From Isoetes taiwanensis (Eukaryota; Streptophyta; Lycopodiopsida; Isoetales; Isoetaceae): a stretch of 64,000 bases of DNA. The position numbers and the translations under genes were made by a program. The notes under the pieces were generated by a model, which ran no database searches, was not told the origin of the DNA, and saw only the letters and a list, made by a program, of their open reading frames with translations. Of the stretch, positions 12,313 to 24,500 are shown one piece after another. Where the stretch lies: positions 11,444,913 through 11,508,912 of the forward strand of contig JAJEKV010000024.1 of the NCBI GenBank assembly GCA_021234155.1. The letters are read 5' to 3'. Position 1 is the stretch's first letter. Every line of letters begins with the position of its first letter.

Positions 12313-13886
12313 TCCTACAAATTTGTCTATATAATTAATTTGGAGCTGAGACATTTGAGAGCTTATTTCAAGTAAAATTCCCTATAGCATACAAATAATT
12401 CAATTCACTTACATGATAGAGACCAAGAGAGCTCTTACTATTAACAATCAACTATTAATTAATTCAACCTCCTTTTATTTTATTTGGGCAGCCAAGTAGT
12501 GATGGTTAACCAAATGTTGCAAGGTGATGTTAAAGCTTCAATCCATTCATCTTATTTCCATGGTTTGCGTTTTCAACAAATTTGGCATCAATCTTCAACA
12601 AATAATTGGTTGAGGGTTTGTTGTGGCAGAACATCGAGCAAAATTGGTTGGAAGTTTTGGGTGACACAATCAAGAAAAAGTTGCCTAGGTTTGTTGTAGC
12701 GGAAACAAACATGATGCATAATCACATACATTACGGGGTTCCATATATTTGGAACCTTGCCCATAATTTGCTTTCAAAAAAAAATTCAAAGGACAATGTT
12801 ACATACGTCATTAATAGGGAAATTATCGGACACACATATTCTACATAATTGAATGGGTTGTTATAAAAAAAAAAAAAAAGAAAAAAAAACATAGTACTAT
12901 AAGGCGACTCGGTGACCTAACATCAAAGATGAAGCAAACATGATGCTTAATCCAACGGTTTAAATTGGTCCAAAAATGTGCTAAGGTGATTAAATCCCAT
13001 GGATCTTCAATCCAACTTAGGCGCATATTCCTAAGATAAGCTTCTAGTCTTAGCGGTTTTGCATCATTGTTGGGCTAGGTATTGAGTTTTTGGTGAAGAC
13101 ATATTTAATGCTTTAAACGTCAATATGTCTCGATGCTCGCATCAAAACCTTAGGCAAACTCAGATTTGACCATAAGAAGGCAAAAGCTTGGCGCAATATT
13201 ACTTTGTAAATGTGTAGAAAAAATTTCTATATCATGTCCTAATCCTAGCGCTTCAAATGCCAAGTGAAGACATATTTAATGCTTTAAATGTCAACGGCAT
13301 AATGCAAATGTACTTATCTGGGAAAATTTCTATATCATCCCCCTGGACTTCGTGCATTAGCAACTTATCGGGCGAAAAACACATTTTGTAACACAAAAAA
13401 TACCATTAGAGGACCAATCCATGTCACAAATATTCAAGATAAGAATTAGTAATTTAGCAACAAAATTTTATCTAGTAACTTTTATGTAGCAACAAACTTT
13501 GATAACAGTTATCACGCACACCGACACATCCACCTTTTTGTTTCTATCATGCAAGAGAAGATGAGCTAATTCTTGCCTTTCTTTGCAAAACATGAGTTGG
13601 ATATCTTCGCTACACAAAGTGCACTAAAGAAAAGTCGATTATGAAGAATAGATTGCAACTATGAAAAATAGATTATAATTGCAACCTAGTAATATGATTG
13701 ACAACCCTTTAATTAATTCTCCACAGTTTAAAATGTAGAAGTTCACATAGAATTAGAAAAGCAAGAAGCTTTATCGAACTATCCACTTGCCTTTTCCGTT
13801 CTAGTTCTTTATAGCTGGATTGTTGAGCTCCTTGTTTCAACGGAAATAATATTTAGCATTGCTAGATATATGTGAAGGTGGCTCCA

Positions 13887-13920
13887 AATTGGAAGCTTAG
13901 ATGGCATTAAGCTTCCAATT
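13887..13920. other. 34-bp perfect hairpin (13-bp arms, 8-nt loop)
   Basis: aattggaagctta and taagcttccaatt are perfect inverted arms around gatggcat. Intact copies occur at 31709-31742, 54743-54776 and 57864-57897. Eroded copies lie near 16630 and 18025. It sits at the start of a ~250-bp segment found at the ends of blocks II and III. Confidence 0.85.
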
Positions 13921-14180
13921 TAGTACAAGAGAAATAGAGTTAAGGAGGGCAACTTCAATCTATGACTTTTGTGCTGAAATATGGTTTGGATGGGTCCAAC
14001 ATATTTAAAAGGATTTTCCATCTTTGACATTGATTTTGTCAAGAACTTCAGGTTGGAGTTTTCACATGCGAACCTCCCTTTCACTAGTAGCAGAGAATCG
14101 AGACATTCCATGTCCATGGGCAACCATAATCTATTGCATACATGCCTTTGCCTTCGGGCCAAAACCAAGCTCGAACAAAA

Positions 14181-17100
14181 GCCATGATCTTGACTAAAGT
14201 GCCTTTAATCTAAAGAAAATGAAGAAAAAGCAACTAAAAGAATCTAAGCTAGATGCTTGCAATATGGAGTTTTTTGCTTGGCCAAAAACATCGCATCCGA
14301 AGCTTGCTTGGCGGTTTGCAGAGTCTCCAATGTTTTGTGCACTAACAAATTTGATTAATTGGGGTGACTCTGAGAACAAGATATTGTTTAATTTAAGAGA
14401 TTCAATTAAAGGACACATTCATTGTTTTATCACATTGTTTTATCACATTCAGTACTATTACCATCCATACATTACAAATTACGACTTTATGCATAAAAGC
14501 AGTTGTGCAATAACAAAGTGATGATGAATTAGAAGAGTTTGAAGAATATTTACTAGAATTCTAGCCGGGATGAGATTTCTTGTAGTTTTGGGTTTTGGCA
14601 TGTAGAGATTCTTGTAGTTGACTCAAAGACTTAAAGAATATCACGAAGTTCTTGTGGTGGTGCCTGAGATGACCCTTGTCAAAAATGCATTATATTGGAG
14701 GAAACATTGTAAAATGTTTTTGTTGAAATGTTGCGATTGGATAAAATGCTATTGTTAGGCTTCTTCTAGAAAGACACATTTGGGCTCTTATTGACATTGT
14801 CTTATAGATCTGTAAAATGTTTCAACCTAATGTTAGTTTACAGCGGTAGTTTATTCTTTGCCGATATTATGATCATTGTTGGTGGAAAGTGGCTTTCCAC
14901 GTCGATTTCAAAAGCGAAAAATGGAACAATCTAGTAAAGTAGGAGTAAATGTTTTCTATTCCAAATAGAACTAGCGAAAAGGCCCAATTGATAGCCTTAG
15001 GCGGTTCGGGTTTATTGCATTTGATTAGCTTAGATTGTTTTTTTTTTTTTTTTTTTTAAAGCATAGTTTGTACCTTGTATAACAAAGAATTAACAATTGT
15101 TGGATATTAACATTATTGAATATTATTTTTGGGTTGCCCTAGTGGGGGCAAACCTTTGCTCAAGTGGGATTCTTGGAATATGTTGTGGATATCTTTGTTG
15201 GGTGATCAATTGAAACTATCCGGTTGAACAAGCTGGACCAAAAGCGGTTTTAGGTTTTTTTAGATCAATGGATGGATCGGGTGTTGGTATCCTATGGTTA
15301 GAGGGATCACCAAAACTACGCCTTTGTAGAAGTAATAAAATGCACCAAGAAGGGTCTTGCATCTAGAAATCCATTTTTTCGAGTTAAGTTCATAAGCCCG
15401 TGGTGCGTCTCTTTGGCATTCTAGAAACATTCAAACCCGCAGGCCCGAGTTTTCCTTTGCCTCCTTTAGCCCTATTTACTGCGAAGGGTACCATGTGCGT
15501 GGCAAGAGATGGTTTTCCACATTTGAAACACACAATTTGTCGAGCTAGAGTCTTAGAGTTGTGTATATGGATGGTGATTCAAGCGGGTGTTAGGTACGAG
15601 ATCAAGCCTCAATCAATGTATACTTTGAAATTTAATGCATACTTGGTCAAGGGTTTGGATTCTACGGTTGCCTAGCTGCAAATATTGTTTTCAAGTATAA
15701 TCTCTTGATGTGGTTCTTATTGCAGCTCACATATGTGTTCACAACTTTGGCAAAGAGAAAAATTGGGGCACTTGAAGTGCAAGGCTCAAATTCTTGAAGA
15801 TATAGTCCGGTCATTAGGGTTCCATGCATAGATAAGCAAGTCGAATGGCTAGAAAAGAGACCTTCAAAATTAGAGCATTAATCCTTTGTTTAGTTGGCAA
15901 GTGTTTGAGGTCAAGCTTACATTTCACAATATCATTGGCGATTAAGAGGTTCTATATAGTTATATAGTGGCGGATGAGCACCTACATCTTTTCCTCTCTT
16001 GAAAATGTCTACCATGATGAATCTCTTACGGACAAAGCTAGATTTAGATTTGATAATTTAGCTCGGTTTTATCCGGCTAGCTTGCTTGTTTTGTTTGATA
16101 GATATCTTTTTGACCTCTGCGCCTCTTAGATGGTTGATTAGCTTTTAGGAGTGTAGTGATTCACAATCCTACTCTTTGCACTTGGGTCTTGTAGCTTCTA
16201 CAACAAAGCTTGAAACTCAAGACATTAGAAAGTTCGCCGGACATCGATGTTAAAGTGCTCCATGATTCTCTTGTCGTCAAAGCTCCATGCGGCGACATGA
16301 AGATATTACACTTTGCTCGACAACTTGGGGCTTCCATCATGGTAGTTTATGTTCATTTTGTACTCATAGAAGAAAAAAAAGGGGAACAATCTAGTAAGTA
16401 GGACTAAATGTTTTCTATTCCAAATAGAACTAGCAAAAAGGCCCAGGGAGCCTTGGGCGTTTAGGCTTAAATTTAGTTTTGTATTTGATTAAACTTAGAT
16501 TGTTTTTGCATGGTGTTTTTATTTATTTTTTAAGGCATAGTTTGTACCTTGTATAACAAACAAAGATAACATGGAATGCTATTGGTTTCCTAAATATAGA
16601 TGCATTAAGTACAAATCAGGTTAGAGCTTAGATGGCATTAAGCTTCCAATTAGTACAAGAAGAAATAAGTGGGGAGGGCAACTGATCTATGACTTTTGTG
16701 CTGAAATATGGTTTGGATGGGTCAGAGCATATTTGAGAAAGATTTTCCATCTTTGACATTGATTTGTCAAGAACATTAGGTTAGATTTTCACATCACGAA
16801 CCTCCCTTTCACTAAATGTGAGAAAATCGAGGACATTCCATGTCTATGAGGCAACCATTAGGGTTTGAGATCACAAAGGGCCTCCAAAAATATAACTCAA
16901 GCCAAATGAAGATAAATGAACTACCAATAAAAATCGAACTGACGGGTCAGGTCGACAAAGCTGTTATAACTAACTCAGCAGATCACATTTTCTAACATAA
17001 CTTCAATGATAGAGAAGTCCAAATGAGCTGCTCGTTTAGTGGAATAGATAGATCTCATCGAGATCTTTCCAACCTAGTTTTCATCTATCAAGACATCAAC

Positions 17101-18255
17101 TAGGGTCTTCCTCGCTTTTAAGAAGTTTGTCTACCTCTTAGATGGTTGATTAGCTTTTTGGGCGGTAGTGATTCACAATCCTACCTTTTGCACTTGGGCC
17201 TTGTTTTCACATAACACCGCTTTTGAAACTCTAAGACATTAGAGAAGTTTCTCGCCAGACATCATGTTAAAGTGCCCCATGATTCTCTTTGCCGCCAAAG
17301 CTCCCTGTAAGCAACATGAAGATATTACACTTTGCTCAACAACTTGGGACTTCCATCATGGTAGTTTATGTCTGCTTGTACCACAAAAAAGAAAAAAAAA
17401 AAAAAGTGGCAGGTAGCTACAAAAACGAAAATGGAAACAATCTAGTAAGTAGACTAAATGTTTTCATTCCAAATAGAACTAGCAAAGGCCCAACATGAGC
17501 CTTTGGGCGTTTTTAGTTTAAATTTAGTTTTGTATTTCGTTTGGTTTAGATTGTTTGCATTTTTTTTTTTTTTTTAGCATAGTTTGTACTTCTATAACAA
17601 AACAATCAAAGACTATTGATATTAACATTATTGAACATCATTTTTTAGCTTGATTGAGCTTTGTATGGGTCTTAAATTTTTCTAGGTCTTTAAGAATATA
17701 ATAATAGAATATAATAGAACAGAGGCTTGCAAATGAGGTGCCATGTAGATGCGGTATATTTACACCCAGAAGGTTTTGGCAAAGTCTTTTTTAAACCAAG
17801 ATGCTAATGCATCAATGGGTTGCCCATTAGAAGAACCATATATGTCCTTAACTATGCATCATTGTAATAATGTGCAAGTGGCAAGGATTGAGCTTATGTC
17901 ACATTTTTATTCATTATAATCATCTTGCAAGTGTAAAAACTGGTTTTGGTTGTAGTTTGATTAAAGAGAACATGGAATGCTACTGGTTTCCTAAATATAG
18001 ATGCATTGTTGGTTAACCAAATTGAAGCCAGATGGCATTAAGCTCCAATTTAGTACAAGAGAAATAGAGTTAAGAGGGCAACTCAATCTATGACTTTGTG
18101 CTGAAATATGGTTTGGATGGGTCCAACATATTTAAAAGGATTTTCCATCTTGACATTGATTTTGTCAAGAACTTCGGTTGAGCGTTTACGCGAACCTCCC
18201 TTCACCAGTAGCAGAGAATCGAGACATTCCATTCCGCGGCAAATCATATCTATTG
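14181..18255 (+). repeat. Block III, copy a (rearranged)
   Basis: It starts with the shared head and matches 28895-32569 and 55035-58726. It contains two internal copies of a segment starting acaatctagtaagtagg (about 14920 and 16390), with a third near 17435. The middle (16856-17110) keeps only the left half of the foldback element, then jumps back to sequence seen at about 16130. The end (18000-18250) is the block II-type terminal segment. Exon-like open stretches (for example 15400-15675) match those in other III copies but resemble no family I recognise and are interrupted. Bases 18251-18255 (tattg) are the left target-site copy of the LTR element. Confidence 0.7.
16856..17100 (+). repeat. 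Left half of foldback element (truncated copy)
   Basis: It begins cattagggttt and follows the left arm of the complete foldback at 31947-32493 up to gatctttccaacc, then leaves it. The central loop and right arm are missing. Confidence 0.7.
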
Positions 18256-20019
18256 TGTGACGTTCCGGTATTTGCACGCTTGGAACTACACATCGTATAA
18301 ACACGGTATACATACTACACCGTGACATGCACGTGTAAGGTTGGTATATCCACTTATTAATCCAAAAAGGGTTGGTTAGAACTCCCCATATCTACTAAAT
18401 GTTATCGGGAGGGTACATGTCACCAAGTTGACTAGGGTGTCCCATGTTGACCACCTTTGGGTTGCACGTGCCAAACCATAAGGGAAGGGGTACGTACCCC
18501 AGGTGAAAAGGAATAGTTAGGAATTGCATTAACTATTAGTTTAGGAGCATGAGACACGTAAATCCAAGGTGGACCAAGTGGGCCCTTATGTTGACCAAGG
18601 TGGCTGCGTGCCCACTTTAGGGGTAAAATGCTACGTAGTAATGTAAACAAGGGTTTATGTGCCTTGACCAACTTGACCAAACTAATAATAAATGCTAATT
18701 ATAGGAAGACACCCAGCCTATTCTAGTTGGCCAAGGGGGAAATACCAATTCTAGCCTAAGGAACCCAATCCCAAATCGATTTGGGAGATTAGTGCAAGTT
18801 TACCTTGCTCGCCTAAGTCGCTAGTCACCTGCAGGCCTCCAAAATTTCACCGACCTGTACCCGTACCACCTGACTGCATTTCAGTTGATGGATAACTCAA
18901 GCCCGGACAACAAGTACATATAGTAGTTCTTGGCGATTTGTAATTTACACTTTGTTAGACAACGATTAAATTCACCCTTTTATTCTTTAAAGGATAGATG
19001 GATGCTAGATGATGGCTTTTGATTGAACCGCTTTTTTTGCTTCCTCCTGTGAATTTGGGTTAAGGGAAGGTAGAGACCTAAAGGCCGGGTAGTTTAGATG
19101 ATGTTCCTAGCTTAAATCCCTTTAAACCCTTGTGAATGCGCCTGTGGCACAAGAGCCCACTGGCCGAAGGGGCAGTGGAGTGACTTAGCACCATATAATG
19201 TACTTCATGGTGAAACGGGTGGAGCCTCACGACCGCGTGTACCGGGGCTCCTATAGTGCTAGCTCCTATAGCTTGGCCACCGAGTGTGGGCTTGCATGGG
19301 ACCGACACCTCCTGTGTGCAATCGGCCTCAGAGGGGCTGTTTGACACTGGCTGTGGGCATTGAGGTGGACCCGTGGATTTTGGGGTTACACGGGCATTTG
19401 TAGGTTATACTGACAAGATCACTCTAGCACACCCATGAATCCATGATGATCCGGAAGGGACGCCCCTGACCTGCCTCAACGAGACCGGGAGATGTAACCC
19501 TATAGTCTCATAGGGTGATTCCATGAGATTGCGCCTCAAGGCCATAGTCGCTCCAGAGCTTGATTCACTTATCCCAAAGTGTGCATGTGGAGGGCGATGG
19601 AGGACTACTCCTAGCTATCGGTTTTGAGTGCTGTACCAACGCCATTGTCATGATTCATTCAATAAGTATCTTGAGGCTGTCACGCTGATTTCCTTGTGTT
19701 CCGAGCCTGTAGAGCTATGGGGTGTAAAGTGTATATTTGTATGTTGGTGTTATGATATGATCTTACTATGATGGATGGCCACCTTCGTGGTGGTATATTA
19801 TTGTTATGTGCTTGGTGCTAACATGTATGTACGCCCGCCATATAGGATTCCCATAGAAGGCGTACCGGCTAATGACACCTGGTCCTTCAATCTTGACACT
19901 CGACCATCCCGAGTAGTCCGAGGTAGCCTGAGGGCCTTTCGTGGTGATGGAGTGCCATGGAAAGGATTTCCTCAGATTATACCTGGCCGAGCACCGTGAT
20001 AGGTTCCTGGAGCGCCACA
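18256..20019 (+). repeat. Left LTR of the 10.6-kb element
   Basis: 1,764 bp, starting tgtgacgttcc and ending gcgccaca. It aligns along its length with 27027-28846, with many small indels. Several fall where one copy has CTG or CAG and the other has a related string. Confidence 0.88.
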
Positions 20020-20020
20020 A

Positions 20021-20040
20021 TGGTATCGAGCGATGATTCC
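20021..20040 (+). promoter_or_regulatory. Primer binding site (initiator tRNA-Met type)
   Basis: tggtatcgagc follows the LTR after one base. It matches the usual plant tRNA-Met PBS, seen intact as tggtatcagagc at 33166, except that cag reads as cg. This is the same kind of change as elsewhere in the window. Confidence 0.75.
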
Positions 20041-20149
20041 TGTGCACCCACCATTGCACTGGCCAAAATTGACTTAGGTTGACTTATTTCAGAAACCCTA
20101 ACCCAAGGCTCTAGTCATTTTAGTGTCTTAGAATTTGAAATTAGGTCCC

Positions 20150-20735
20150 GAAACCTTACAACGCCGGAACTTTTAAACGGCCATAACTTTTCTAGGTAGC
20201 TCGATCAAGAAATTCTTGCACCATTGGATTCAGCGACCGAATTAGTCTAGGGACCCTTTGTTCGACCCAAAATGGCAATCTAGAAAATGGAGTGTTCTAG
20301 TGTTTTTATCGCCCGCAATTTGAAAATAAGACGCTAAAAACCTCATAACACCGGAACTTTGAACGGCCATAACTTTCTAGGAAGCTCGGATTGACCTGAT
20401 TTTTGTTCCATTGATTCAGTATCCTCGAATTGACTTAGGGGACCCCTTCGTCGACAAAAATTCGTCATGGATTTGGCCTAAAATCAAAAGTGGCGTTCTA
20501 GTGATTTCAGGTCTCTAATTCAAAGATAAAAACCAAAACCCCTAGTACTGGGAAAATTGATTTGGCTATAACTTGTAGAGACAACCTCGATTGACGGAGA
20601 TTTTTGTTCCAAAGGCGACGAAAGCACACTCAAATTGGACCTAAGGGGACCTTTCATCGTAGTTCCGGAATCGACGCCTAATGGCCCCAAAACCCAAAAA
20701 CCTAATCAAGTTCTTGGGAAATGGCTTCCCAAATT
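20150..20735 (+). repeat. ~190-bp tandem repeat, three degenerate copies
   Basis: The core ggccataactt (ggctataactt in the third) occurs at about 20179, 20365 and 20564. Each is followed by a cga-ttga...tttttgttcca stretch and a gggaccctt-like stretch in the same order. It lies just downstream of the PBS, in the untranslated leader of the element. Confidence 0.75.
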
Positions 20736-20844
20736 CAAAATGAAACACTAAAATCCCTTAGTAATTGATTTCCAAATTGGAGCATCTCCAGCCGTCTTTA
20801 GTATAAAAATCATTAGTTGTTAATTTTGTAGCCTATCCTTCCCA

Positions 20845-21500
20845 GTTTTGAAACCATGACCTTCCAATTCTAGCTCTAGATGCTTAACAATATGCCAAAC
20901 CATCTTATGTAGAATGTATTTATCTTACATGTCCCTTTATACTACTTCGTACTGTTATTTCTAAAATAGCCCATCATATTAAAAAGGTCGTTGTAGGACT
21001 TGAACCCTGACCTTTTAATCCCAAACCCAAGTGCTTATCATTAGCCAAGTTCCTTTTAATAGATTTATATATTCCAAATAATTCAGATACTATTCTAGTC
21101 TGTTTGCCTTGTGCAATACACTTTAAAAAAAAAGTCTACCATGGAGACTTGAACTCCCGACCTTCCATCTCCAAGCCGAGGTTCCTACCAACATGTCAAG
21201 CTTCATTAAGTGTTTAGATATCTTTTAAGCTTTTCCTATACATCTCGGTATTCTATATTCCTAGAGAGAAGAACTTAATTACATAGTCTACTATAGGATT
21301 TGAACCCCAAACTTCCATTTCCAAGGCAGGGGTAATTACCACCATGCCAAATGCTTTTTCTTATTGTATATTTGCCTTATGCCCCTTTATGCCATCTAAT
21401 ATTCTCACTGCCTAGAGTGTACCAAACCCTTTTAAAAGTCTATTGCTAGGATTTGAAACCTTGACCTCCTACCATTAAGCCAAACCCTTCACCAACTGAT
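20845..21500 (-). repeat. ~151-bp tandem repeat, five copies, each with tRNA-like A and B boxes
   Basis: On the minus strand each monomer has an A-box-like tggc..a..gtaa segment followed about 35-40 bp later by a B-box-like ggttcaa(g/a)tcc. Plus-strand B-box positions are near 20846, 20998, 21147, 21298 and 21451, giving spacings of 152, 149, 151 and 153 bp. The best B boxes are in monomers 2 and 4. The flanks between boxes differ, so the array is old or under selection only at the boxes. It may be a relic of a tandem tRNA-derived SINE or a Pol III promoter array antisense to the element. No full tRNA fold is apparent. Confidence 0.7.
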
Positions 21501-24500
21501 AAGGTCTCTTACAAGGGTTGATATAGCCTTTGTTCTATTTAATTAATAGTAACCCATCTTCTATTTAAGCAACCATAATGTATACATGCGATCATCCTAC
21601 CGCCATCAAGTATTATCCGGACATGGGGCCCGCCCATATTTTTGGACCCCACGATGAGCGATGGAGGAAACACCCCAAGCAAAATAGAATCTTTAAGTTG
21701 ATTTAATCCACTCTCAACTCTGATAAACATTGTGTAACAACAACAAACTCCTGACTTTAATGCTGAGGATGATTACTCAAGAAGGGTAAAATGTGATGTT
21801 CCGACGTATTTTTATGCTATACGTACAAATATTATTGCGACACATCACGGGTACATTGGGTTCACTTTAGGGAATATTGGGGTACAATACTTATTTGACC
21901 TATGTATTGGGGTTAGTAAAAATTATAGGGACCACGGGTAGCTAATAGAAGTTCTACAAAGGACCAAACCTTCAAATTTCACCTTCCTAAGACCTGCATA
22001 TCTCTTGACCTAACTGTTAGGGATCGCCATGCAAAGACTTCTATAGATAATTGGTCTAGCTTTTAATACTATCACCCTACCATACTACATCTTAATCGTC
22101 AGGTTTTTTTTTGTAGACCATTTCCCGTATCATTGTGTATAGTCTATGGCACACAATTTACCGTTTCTTAAGCTAAAATTCCATAATAATGTCAATGGTT
22201 TACCTTGATTTTAATTCGAAAGCATAGACCTTCAGACAAAAACTTCAACGCCTATATGGCCGTGACTATTTATCTCCACTATATGCCCTCCAAAATTGCT
22301 CTGGGGCCCACCTCTTCTAGAGTGGTTCTACCGTGATGCTTGATGACATCCAACCAATGTCCACTAAGTCACCTCTTTCTCGGTTATATAGATATGGCTG
22401 CAACGTGTTCTAACCAATCCCTTGCGCCTACGTGTCCTTAAGTTCCATAGCTTAGATTCGTGACATTCCAAGGGATTGTGGAACATCCCAAAGGACAAGA
22501 CACTGCCTCCGCACCTCCTCAAGAGAGACCTCTTGACTAAAAGGCTCTTGGTGTAATCCACCATCTTGTCTTTGGGTTTTATTGTCTTCTAAACTATGCA
22601 CCAAATTTTTAAAAAAGGGCTTCCCATGCCTTGCTTTTTGTCCTCAATATCTCTTCACTTGTCGGTAGAGACCGCCCAATGCTGGCAGAGAGTATCCCGT
22701 CGAGTCATGCCCCTGATCCGTGGTTGTGAAGGTCACAACCTTCTCACCTGTGTCGTTGGATATAGTAAACAAGGTCCTTCACTTTTTTACTTTTTAATGT
22801 GTTTGCTACCTGTGTTGATTTTTTCATTAACCCAACCTTCAAGCGTGTTGCATATTCATTCTATTTGGTTGCTTACTAATCAGACATTTAGTACAAGATG
22901 TCCAATTTTTTTTTTTTTGGTTGTGAGCCTTATTCCTAAAGGTCATCAACGATTTAGTCCTTCGATATTCTTTAACCTTGTTGTTGGCATTTACGCCCAC
23001 TCGTGATCCGCTTATACGCTATAAATGCCTTGTTCTAAGGCTACAACTATGCACGATAAAATTTTCCTTATGTTTTAACTCCGCAAATAATTGGGGGGGT
23101 TATGATTCCACGCTCGCATCCTAACAATGTGGGTTTTTCCGTCACGATGTCATGTCGCTATTGTGGCATTACAAATGACTTGTCAAGTTATTTTGGAAAC
23201 CGAATTTTTTAAGATTCATAGGTCACCCGGTAGCTATCATGGCGCCGCTTTGCAGCTTGGTTTGGCTTTTTCTAGAACACCTATGTTTGGTCCAACTCAT
23301 ATAGTTATTTTTCCTGCTTTCTCTAGCGGCATTTATGCATTGCTCCCCGAGTTTCAAGTGATACCTTTGTGTACCCCATGGAATTTATCCTTACCATCCA
23401 AGTGAGGATCAATCAGGCAATTCATCTTCCAGTCTATGCAAGACACATTTGAGCTTCCGCGGTGTAATCGCCATTTGCCACTTGGCCTGAATTATACTAA
23501 TGTATGATTCAACCTTATCATCTTAGACTTTATTTTCTTGTCGCTGACATTTATTTGAAGTGCCAACCGCAATAGTTTACCTTTAGCTTGCAAAAGGCAT
23601 TGGCTTGCACAATCTAGATGTCCTCCAAACCCTTCACACCTAAGTTTGGGCTTTGTTTGTGTTTTTCCTCGCCATATCAACGCCTAGCTTACCTCACCAA
23701 CATGTTATCATATGTGTACATAATATGTATGTGGTAAACATATGGCCCGATTCTACAATGCTAGGGCTTTGCTCTAACTTTGTTCCAAAGGTAACGTTGT
23801 TATCTCCTTCAAACCAAACCCATTTTCTATGTGCCTTTATGATGTATCTTAGCCACCGATTTCGTGGGATAGACAAAGGGCCAATCCTTTACGCTGGAAT
23901 TGTCGATGCTTCCTACATTTTCATAGGTCTCTCAAGTATTTCAACCAAATTCTTAGTGCCTTTGAGTACTTCAAAGACTTCAATAAACCGTGATCATCAA
24001 TGGGTTACAGAAAATTCCAACAGCTACTACCCCAAAGAAAGAGCTTTTCCTCAAGACCCTTCAAGCTTATATGTTCTTTGCATTCCCAACATCAACCATG
24101 GGTTGTGTACCATTACCTTAGTAGTTTCTAGGTTCTTATAATAACCTCAACTTTTTGATTAGTTTCAAATGTTGTCGCCTTCTGATTTCTTTATAATGAG
24201 GCAAAGGCATTAATCGCCTTAATCTCATAATGGAAACACCCCTATGTTCGAACCTTGCTCAGAATCGCCATAGGGTTATCCGGACCCCTTATCCTCTTAA
24301 GGACCCGAACAGATAATTCATACGAGGTCTAAAACCTTTAGGTAGGAGATCTTCAAACCTCTACTTGAGTTCAGCCTTGCTTTCCTACGAGTAGGGTCAC
24401 ATTCGTGATACCTTTAACCGCTGGTTCACATAATCTCATCCCTTTTACTCTATACACCTTGTCTCCATCATATTGGGACTTGGAATTGTATTGCCCTCCT

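Larger units (their letters stand above)
8641..14180 (+). repeat. Block II, copy 1 (intergenic mosaic)
   Basis: It is colinear with 49791-55034 over about 5.3 kb, with local gaps around 8650-8760 and 12640-13400. It contains a short direct duplication (acattgttatggcacatg near 8947 and 9069), an antisense LTR fragment (9130-9793), A-rich tracts near 10685, 11720 and 12865, and a plastid rpoC2-like fragment (12150-12312). It ends in a ~250-bp segment (13880-14130) that is also present at the end of block III. Small open stretches at 11127-11526 and 12484-12848 have no recognised product. No intact gene is visible. Confidence 0.75.

Noticed and set aside
22596-24141. gag-pol of the 10.6-kb element in the longest open stretches (22596-23006, 23653-24141)
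   Set aside because: No zinc knuckle, DSG, YVDD-type, HHCC or DDE motif. Composition is hydrophobic and C/T-driven, as expected for chance ORFs.
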